Source of the DNA: Deltaproteobacteria bacterium
GTDB lineage: Bacteria; Desulfobacterota; Desulfobacteria; Desulfobacterales; BuS5
DNA length: 19,253 nucleotides
Assembly (NCBI GenBank): GCA_021157555.1
Contig: JAGGWL010000035.1
Span: forward strand, 1-19,253
Direction of reading: 5' to 3'
In this document: positions 14,195-19,253 of the stretch, in pieces
How the letters are laid out: each line of letters begins with the position of its first letter
How positions within the stretch are numbered: the stretch's first letter is position 1
Position numbers and translations under genes: made by a program
Notes under the pieces: model-generated
The model's database searches: none
Told to the model about the DNA's origin: nothing
What the model saw: the letters and a program-made list of their open reading frames with translations, nothing else

Positions 14195-14794
14195 ATGAAT
14201 TATTATCCTTTATCAATACGTAATCTGATAAAAAATATCACCAGGCTGCCGGGGATAGGCCAGAAAACTGCCGAACGGCTTGCCATACATATACTGAATG
14301 CTCCTATCAGGGAGGCAGAACTTCTTGCCGGCAGCATTCTTGATGTTAAGAAGAAAGTAAAAAAATGTTCATTATGTTTTTCTCTAAGTGATGACGATAT
14401 TTGTAATATCTGCGGCAATTCTGCCAGAGATGCAGGATTATTGTGTATTGTAGAAGGGGTTACTGATATGGTAGCCATAGAAAAATCAGGTTCTTTTAAT
14501 GGTCTGTATCATATTTTGGGAGGTGTTTTATCTCCAATGGATGGAATCGGGCCTGAAAATATCAGAATAGGAAAACTTGTAAACCGGATCAGCCAGGGTA
14601 AGATCAAAGAAGTGGTAATTGCCACCAGTACCAGAGTCGAAGGGGATTCTACAGCAGCCTATATAGCGCAACTTCTTCAAAAATATTCAGTAAAAGTAAC
14701 CAGAATTGCTTCAGGCGTGCCGATTGGGGGCGAGCTTAAATATGTTGATCAGGTTACTATGAAGAGAGCAATGGATACACGACATACAATTTAA
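14195..14794 (+). CDS. recR: Recombination mediator protein RecR
   Basis: A 199-aa protein that, with RecF and RecO, loads RecA onto gapped DNA during recombinational repair. The N-terminal helix-hairpin-helix is seen as RLPGIGQKTAERLA (17-30). The zinc motif uses Cys58, Cys61, Cys70 and Cys73. The Toprim domain follows from CIVEG (84-88), with LGGVLSPMDGIGPENIRI in the middle, and the C-terminal segment contains ASGVPIGGELKYVD. Length is normal. It starts 2 bp after ybaB, so the genes are translationally linked. Confidence 0.98.
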   Translation: MNYYPLSIRNLIKNITRLPGIGQKTAERLAIHILNAPIREAELLAGSILDVKKKVKKCSLCFSLSDDDICNICGNSARDAGLLCIVEGVTDMVAIEKSGSFNGLYHILGGVLSPMDGIGPENIRIGKLVNRISQGKIKEVVIATSTRVEGDSTAAYIAQLLQKYSVKVTRIASGVPIGGELKYVDQVTMKRAMDTRHTI

Positions 14795-14814
14795 AAAACA
14801 GGTATTTATTTTTA

Positions 14815-15201
14815 ATGGAATCGTTAGATATTTTTAACTGCATTAAATGCGGTGATTGCTGCAAGGGTTATGGAGGTGCTTTTGTTACTCCTGATGATAT
14901 AAAGGCTATTTCAAAATACATTAACACCGATCCTGAACATTTTATTGAGGAATTCTGTCAAATTTCCGGAGGAAAACCTTTGCTCGCCCAGGGGGAGAAC
15001 GGTTACTGTGTTTTCTGGAATGAAGTGTGCACAATTCATCCTGTTAAACCACGCATGTGCAAAGAGTGGCCGTTTATCAATGCTGTGCTTGTAGATATAG
15101 AAAACTGGCACATTATGGCAAGCTTTTGTCCAGGGATACGCACAGATGTTCCTGTGAATATTGTGCAGGAGTATGTGAGAAAAAAACTTTCAAATGATTA
15201 A
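14815..15201 (+). CDS. YkgJ-type cysteine-cluster protein (putative Zn/Fe chelating)
   Basis: A 128-aa protein with the CxxCxxxCC-type N-terminal signature: Cys9, Cys12, Cys15 and Cys16 in NCIKCGDCCKGYGG. Further cysteines are at 48, 65, 72, 82 and 105 (GYCVF, VCTIHPVKPRMCKEWP, SFCPG). The HPVKPRMC part is a hallmark of the YkgJ/UPF0153 family, thought to bind zinc or an iron-sulfur cluster; the biochemical role is unknown. There are no membrane segments. It lies 20 bp after recR and 12 bp before murI, all on the same strand, so it is part of the same transcription unit. Confidence 0.88.
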   Translation: MESLDIFNCIKCGDCCKGYGGAFVTPDDIKAISKYINTDPEHFIEEFCQISGGKPLLAQGENGYCVFWNEVCTIHPVKPRMCKEWPFINAVLVDIENWHIMASFCPGIRTDVPVNIVQEYVRKKLSND

Positions 15202-15213
15202 TCCAATATTATC

Positions 15214-15999
15214 ATGATAGGTGTTTTTGATTCAGGGATAGGGGGGCTTACAGTTGTCAAGGCATTGCTTGACGAGGTTCCGGGATATGATATTCTTTAT
15301 TTTGGTGACACCGCGCGCACCCCATACGGAAGCAAAAGTCCTGATACGGTAATTAAATACGCCCTTGAAAATACGGAATTTCTTTTAAATCAAGGAGCAG
15401 AACTAATTGTAGTGGCGTGCAATACAGCATCAAGTGTTGCTTTTGAAAGCATAGTGGCAAAATATGATGTTCCTGTTTTTGAGGTAATTACACCTGCGGT
15501 TGAATTGTCGATTAAAAATTCCCGCAACCTTGGAATAGGAATTATAGGGACAAGAGCAACTATAAACAGCGGCGCTTACGAAAGAAAAATAAGAGCGATT
15601 AAACCTGCCGCAAGAATATATTCAAAGGCCTGCCCCCTCCTGGTTCCGCTTGTGGAGGAAGGGTGGTTTAAGAAACCTGAAACTATGATGATTGTTAAAA
15701 AATATTTACATTCTTTAAAAGTCAGACAAATAGATACTCTTGTTTTAGGATGCACCCATTACCCGTTACTAAAAAATATTATCCAGAGAAAAATCGGCAA
15801 AAAAGTTTTTATAGCCGATTCTTCTTTAGCCATTGCAAGGGAAATTAAAAATTTTTTAATCAGCCATCCGGAACTTGAACAAAAAATCAGTAAAAAAGGG
15901 GTGACGCATTTTTTTGTTTCGGACATTACCCCACAGTTTGAAAAAACAGCAAGAATGATATTAAAAAAGGATATACAATTAATTCATGTAAAATCATAA
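15214..15999 (+). CDS. murI: Glutamate racemase
   Basis: A 261-aa cytoplasmic enzyme that interconverts L- and D-glutamate, supplying D-Glu for peptidoglycan. Start MIGVFDSGIGGLTV carries Asp6 and Ser7. The two catalytic cysteines are visible: Cys69 in VVACNTASS and Cys180 in LGCTHYPLL, with FGDTARTPYG (30-39) forming the substrate pocket. Length is typical. The ribosome site is weak. It follows the YkgJ-type gene closely and is followed, 35 bp later, by a receiver-domain gene on the same strand. Confidence 0.97.
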   Translation: MIGVFDSGIGGLTVVKALLDEVPGYDILYFGDTARTPYGSKSPDTVIKYALENTEFLLNQGAELIVVACNTASSVAFESIVAKYDVPVFEVITPAVELSIKNSRNLGIGIIGTRATINSGAYERKIRAIKPAARIYSKACPLLVPLVEEGWFKKPETMMIVKKYLHSLKVRQIDTLVLGCTHYPLLKNIIQRKIGKKVFIADSSLAIAREIKNFLISHPELEQKISKKGVTHFFVSDITPQFEKTARMILKKDIQLIHVKS

Positions 16000-16034
16000 A
16001 AGGGGTCAACAGAGGTGTCTAAAAGGAGTCTTCC

Positions 16035-16739
16035 ATGCTTGACAACAAAAATTGTCAGTCAGATACAATCCTGATAGTTGATGATAACCCGGTAAATACC
16101 AAGCTAATAAAGGTAATAGTAGAAGCCGTAGGATATCAGACATGCTTTGCCAGTAACGGCAGGGAGTGTATTGAGAAGGCTATGACATGCACCCCTGATC
16201 TTATATTGCTTGATATTGACATGCCGGTAATGAATGGTATAAATGCCTGCAGGTATTTAAAAAAGCAGCAAGAGACAAAGGAAATTCCTGTAATTTTTGT
16301 AACCGCAAATCTGGAAGATGATATTTTAAAAGAAGCTTTTAACTCAGGCGGTACAGATTACGTACGAAAACCTGTTAATAAAATTGAGCTGTTGGCAAGA
16401 ATTAAAACCACATTAGATAGCCGGAGATTTCACAAGGAACGACTGGAAAAAGAAAAACTTGCCGGTGTGATTGAAATGGCAGGTGCGATATGCCATGAAA
16501 TTAATCAGCCTTTACAATCTATATATGCGTATTGTGAAACATTAACACTCAATGGACAAATGGAAAAACAGGTTTATGATTATTTTTTAAAAATACACAA
16601 GCAGATTAAGAGAATAGCAAAAATAACAAAAAAAGTTAGCCGCATAAAAAAGTATGAGAGCAGAGACTACTTGCCAGGGAGCAAGATAATTGATATAGAA
16701 AAGGCATCGGAGTTTCCTAAGCAAGATGAGATCGGCTGA
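16035..16739 (+). CDS. Receiver domain fused to a histidine-kinase dimerisation (DHp) domain, no ATPase domain
   Basis: A 234-aa signalling protein. The receiver domain (about residues 10-128) has Asp16/Asp17, phosphoacceptor Asp60 in LLDIDMP, Thr90 and Lys112 in RKP. A helical linker (LDSRRFHKERLEKEK) leads to a DHp-like segment with an H-box GAICHEINQPLQSI, phosphorylatable His154. The protein then ends about 80 residues later with no N, G1 or G2 box of a HATPase domain. It could be a phosphotransfer or adaptor protein, or a substrate for another kinase. A good AAGGAG lies 6 nt before the ATG. The frame ends in a clean TGA followed by a T8 run; a 78-bp repeat starts 45 bp later. Truncation by an insertion is possible, but the ordered C-terminal tail (KIIDIEKAS) suggests a native short form. 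Confidence 0.85.
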   Translation: MLDNKNCQSDTILIVDDNPVNTKLIKVIVEAVGYQTCFASNGRECIEKAMTCTPDLILLDIDMPVMNGINACRYLKKQQETKEIPVIFVTANLEDDILKEAFNSGGTDYVRKPVNKIELLARIKTTLDSRRFHKERLEKEKLAGVIEMAGAICHEINQPLQSIYAYCETLTLNGQMEKQVYDYFLKIHKQIKRIAKITKKVSRIKKYESRDYLPGSKIIDIEKASEFPKQDEIG

Positions 16740-16784
16740 TTTTTTTTATTGTTTGAATTAACATAATGGCATATTTCATTTGTC

Positions 16785-16862
16785 GTTGACACTTTTAAAA
16801 AAATAATGGAACATAGATGCACACAGATAAACACAGATAGGTTTATTTTTTAAAAAAAGTGT
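16785..16862. repeat. 78-bp dispersed palindromic repeat, copy B
   Basis: Same length as copy A at 10431-10508 and 69 of 78 identical bases. It starts GTTGACACTTTT, ends AAAAAAAGTGT, and contains ACATAGAT, ACACAGAT and ACACAGAT at a 10-bp period. It ends 29 bp before the ATG of the DtxR-type regulator, so it lies in or next to that gene's promoter region. Confidence 0.8.
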
Positions 16863-16891
16863 GTGGAAGTCTATATGACCAAGGGGGCAAA

Positions 16892-17401
16892 ATGAAGAAA
16901 AAGAAAACTCAACTTTCGGAGAGTTTAGAAGATTATATGGAAATTATTCTGGCTCTGGAGACAATCAATAAAGTCGCCAGAACAAAGGATATTGCAGAAA
17001 AAATGGGGGTCCAAAGGAGTACTGTTACGGGCGCATTAAAGAGCCTCAGCGAAAAGGGAATGATTAATTATGAGCCTTACAGTTTTATTACCTTGACTAA
17101 AAAAGGCACCAGGATTGCAAAAGAGGTTACGCGGCGACACATAATCCTTAAAGATTTTTTATATAGAGTTCTACAGCTTGACGATAAGAATGCCGACTAT
17201 ACAGCTTGCCGCATGGAACATGCTATGGACAAGAAATCTTTTGAAAGACTTGTTCAATTCATCGACTTTTTAGACACCTGTCCTAAAACAAGTTTTAACT
17301 GGAAGGAAACTTTTTTAGATTTCTGTGAGGGGAAAGAGCCGAACCGTGAGGCCTGTCGCGAGTGTCTTACAAAATATTTGGATACTCATAAAAAAGAATA
17401 A
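16892..17401 (+). CDS. DtxR/MntR-family metal-dependent transcriptional regulator
   Basis: A 169-aa regulator. The N-terminal winged helix includes LEDYMEIILAL (12-22) and the recognition region MGVQRSTVTGALKSL (38-52). The C-terminal dimerisation and metal-binding part contains RRHIIL (81-86) and CRMEHAMD (106-113). By alignment in mind, the ligands would be Asp14, His83, Cys106, Glu109 and His110. The Cys-x-x-Glu-His set is as in DtxR/IdeR (iron), while Asp14 is as in MntR (manganese). The last 25 residues add Cys145, Cys155 and Cys158. AGGGGG lies 4 nt before the ATG at 16892; the frame's GTG at 16859 overlaps the end of a repeat and is unlikely. It converges with an ABC exporter, 16 bp apart. 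Iron- or manganese-responsive repression is inferred. Confidence 0.9.
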   Translation: MKKKKTQLSESLEDYMEIILALETINKVARTKDIAEKMGVQRSTVTGALKSLSEKGMINYEPYSFITLTKKGTRIAKEVTRRHIILKDFLYRVLQLDDKNADYTACRMEHAMDKKSFERLVQFIDFLDTCPKTSFNWKETFLDFCEGKEPNREACRECLTKYLDTHKKE

Positions 17402-17417
17402 GAATATTTCTACAGGG

Positions 17418-19253
17418 TTATTTTTTGACAGCCATTGCTTTAGCCTGCATCAGGTTTAATTTGAAATAGAACCCTCGCTGCGCCATTAATTCTGAATGTG
17501 TTCCCGCTTCTATTATCCGCCCTTTATGAAGTGCTAAAATTCTGTCTGCATTACGCGCTGTTGAAAGTCTGTGCGCAATCACGATAGAAGTTCTGTCCTT
17601 TAACAGTTTGGTAAGAACCGCTTCAATCTTTTTTTCTGTTATAGAATCAATATAAGATGTAGCCTCGTCTAATATTATAAGCTCAGGGTTTCGAACAAAT
17701 GCCCTTGAAATTGCAATTAACTGGCGTTCTCCGCTGGATATGGATGCTCCGCCTTCCGACAGGAGTGTGTTAATACCGTCAGGCATCCTTTTAATAAAAG
17801 ATTCAAAATCGGCATCATTCAGCATCCGATCTATGCTGTCACTATCAATATCAGTTGCGCCAAAGGCAATATTCTCACGAATAGAGCCGGAAAAAAGGAA
17901 AGTATCCTGCATTACAAAGGATATTTTTGACCTTAGCTCTGACCGGGTTATTTTTGCAATATTTTTTCCGTTAATGTAGATATGCCCGGAATCGGGATCG
18001 TAAAATTTTTCTATCAGGTTGATCAAGGTTGTTTTTCCGGAACCTGTAGGGCCTACTATGGCGATTGTTTCACCTTTAGCGACTTTGAATGAGATATTTT
18101 TCAGAACGGGCTCGGTTTTGTTGTAACTGAAATTGACATTATCAAAAACCAGCTTCTCCATTCTACCGTTTTTCGCAGTCAAATTATTGGCAAATTTTTT
18201 ATTCGGAACATGTTTGGCAGTTGTTTCAGACTTATTATCTGTTTCAGCGTTTATATTAAAAATCAGGAATATTCTTTCGGCAGACGCCATGGCGTTCTGC
18301 ATTATGTTATATTTTTCGGCTATATCCCTGATAGGTCTGAAAAACATTTTTGTATATGATATAAATGCAACCAGCGAGCCGAGAGTAATTGTATCCGACA
18401 TCACCCTCCCGCCGCCATATAATATTACAAGAGCAAGCGAAAGTGCTCCAAGCATTTCGATTACAGGCATAAAAAGCGCAAACACATGAATTTGCTTCAT
18501 TCCCGCAAGATAATTTTCATGATTTAACTTTTTAAAATTACTATAGTTTTTCCTTTCTTGCAGGAAAAGTTGAATTACCTTTATTCCTTCGATTGTTTCT
18601 GAAAATTTAGCGTTTATTTCTGCAATTTTAACTCGTAATGTTCTGAACGCATCCCTTGCCTGACCTGAAAAAAGCTTTGAAACATAAACAATAACCGGAA
18701 GAATTGCAAAAGAGATCAGTGCAAGTTTCCAGTCAAGCCATAACAAAATAATTGCTATACCGATTAATAAAAAAACATCCTTAAAAACAAATGCGATGAT
18801 GGAAGTAAAGAGTTCGTGCATATTCTGAATATCATTTGTTGCTCTTGTCACGAGCCGGCCGACTGAATTGCGTGAAAAAAAATCTACGGATAAATTTTGA
18901 ATATGTTCAAAAAGGCGTACTCTCATATCATGCATGGTTAGCTGGCTTGTATATTCCATTATCATAACTTGAATAAAATTCAGGAAAAAGTTGAGGATTA
19001 TCAGGCCAATAAAAACAATGGCCATCTTTCCCACGCCTGAAATATCATCCCTGCGAAGAATTTTGATCTCTGTTTTTTTTATGGAACCCAGATTCTTAAA
19101 GGATATATACGCTGATGTTCCGTTAATATAAAAAAAATCGGGATATCTATTTACGATTGCTGTTTTTTGTAAATCAGCTACATCGACTTTTAAATATCTT
19201 ATATTTTTTTTATATAAATCTTTATCATGAATTTGTGAATGATTAATTTTTGG
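17418..19253 (-). CDS. ABC exporter, fused permease and ATPase (N-terminus cut by window edge)
   Basis: The frame stays open from the right edge, so 611 residues are visible and the first transmembrane helix is missing; the internal ATG at 19034 is not the true start. The visible part begins with about 75 hydrophilic residues, then the remaining membrane helices (for example MAIVFIGLIILNFFLNFIQV and FKDVFLLIGIAIILLW), the intracellular coupling region GRLVTRATNDIQNMHEL, and a C-terminal ATPase. The ATPase has Walker A GPTGSGKTT, a Q-loop in FVMQDTFLF, the signature ISSGERQ (GER type rather than LSGGQ), Walker B LIILDEATS and the H-loop IAHRLST. This is a half-transporter of the MsbA/LmrA type that would dimerise in the inner membrane, exporting lipid or drug-like compounds; the substrate is unknown. 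The extended extracytoplasmic segment is unusual. Confidence 0.93.
   Translation of the reverse strand, partial: PKINHSQIHDKDLYKKNIRYLKVDVADLQKTAIVNRYPDFFYINGTSAYISFKNLGSIKKTEIKILRRDDISGVGKMAIVFIGLIILNFFLNFIQVMIMEYTSQLTMHDMRVRLFEHIQNLSVDFFSRNSVGRLVTRATNDIQNMHELFTSIIAFVFKDVFLLIGIAIILLWLDWKLALISFAILPVIVYVSKLFSGQARDAFRTLRVKIAEINAKFSETIEGIKVIQLFLQERKNYSNFKKLNHENYLAGMKQIHVFALFMPVIEMLGALSLALVILYGGGRVMSDTITLGSLVAFISYTKMFFRPIRDIAEKYNIMQNAMASAERIFLIFNINAETDNKSETTAKHVPNKKFANNLTAKNGRMEKLVFDNVNFSYNKTEPVLKNISFKVAKGETIAIVGPTGSGKTTLINLIEKFYDPDSGHIYINGKNIAKITRSELRSKISFVMQDTFLFSGSIRENIAFGATDIDSDSIDRMLNDADFESFIKRMPDGINTLLSEGGASISSGERQLIAISRAFVRNPELIILDEATSYIDSITEKKIEAVLTKLLKDRTSIVIAHRLSTARNADRILALHKGRIIEAGTHSELMAQRGFYFKLNLMQAKAMAVKK

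Noticed and set aside
1..19253. Search for a CRISPR array, toxin-antitoxin pair or transposase gene
   Set aside because: No regularly spaced direct repeats longer than the octamer arrays, and no protein with transposase, Cas or toxin motifs was recognised.

Overview
This AT-rich window carries mostly chromosomal housekeeping genes with small accessory pieces between them. The protein set suggests an anaerobic bacterium of the Desulfobacterota (Desulfobacterales-like). It includes an isovaleryl-CoA-dehydrogenase-type enzyme beside an HSD10-like SDR, a rubrerythrin, a sigma-54 activator with a Cys-bearing PAS domain, an OleD-like reductase, and a tRNA-Ser / dnaX / ybaB / recR block. The lineage is inferred from the look of the proteins; no search was run.

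Layout. (1) 1-1413, minus strand: an acyl-CoA dehydrogenase followed by the start of a short-chain dehydrogenase that runs off the left edge, probably a branched-chain acyl-CoA degradation operon. (2) 1618-2796, plus: a 21-bp perfect inverted repeat directly in front of an AAA/DUF4143 ATPase. (3) 2927-7592, plus: CTP synthase (pyrG), overlapped by an unassigned LeuA/NifV-like acyltransferase, then an OleD-like reductase translationally coupled to a family 2 glycosyltransferase. (4) 7621-10405, plus: a consensus sigma-70 promoter, a PAS-AAA-Fis sigma-54 activator, a 531-bp gene-free region, a 68-residue protein with a TTG start, and rubrerythrin. The gene-free region holds repeated GAGACA half-sites, a near-consensus -24/-12 element and a 186-bp palindromic element. 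(5) 10406-11698: a dense set of inverted repeats between convergent genes, then a minus-strand REC/HD-GYP response regulator. (6) 11988-16739, plus: tRNA-Ser(GGA), dnaX, ybaB, recR, a CxxCxxxCC protein, murI and a REC-DHp protein without an ATPase domain. (7) 16785-19253: a second copy of a 78-bp repeat, a DtxR/MntR-type regulator, and a convergent ABC exporter that runs off the right edge.

The most interesting reading is that the sigma-54 activator may control the downstream small protein and rubrerythrin through the -24/-12-like element, making a local oxidative-stress module whose 5' leader has been invaded by a palindromic mobile-type element. The other notable points are two families of dispersed palindromic repeats, the palindrome-embedded promoter of the DUF4143 ATPase, and the unassigned acyltransferase coupled to pyrG. 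No CRISPR array, transposase gene, rRNA gene or clear defence locus was seen.
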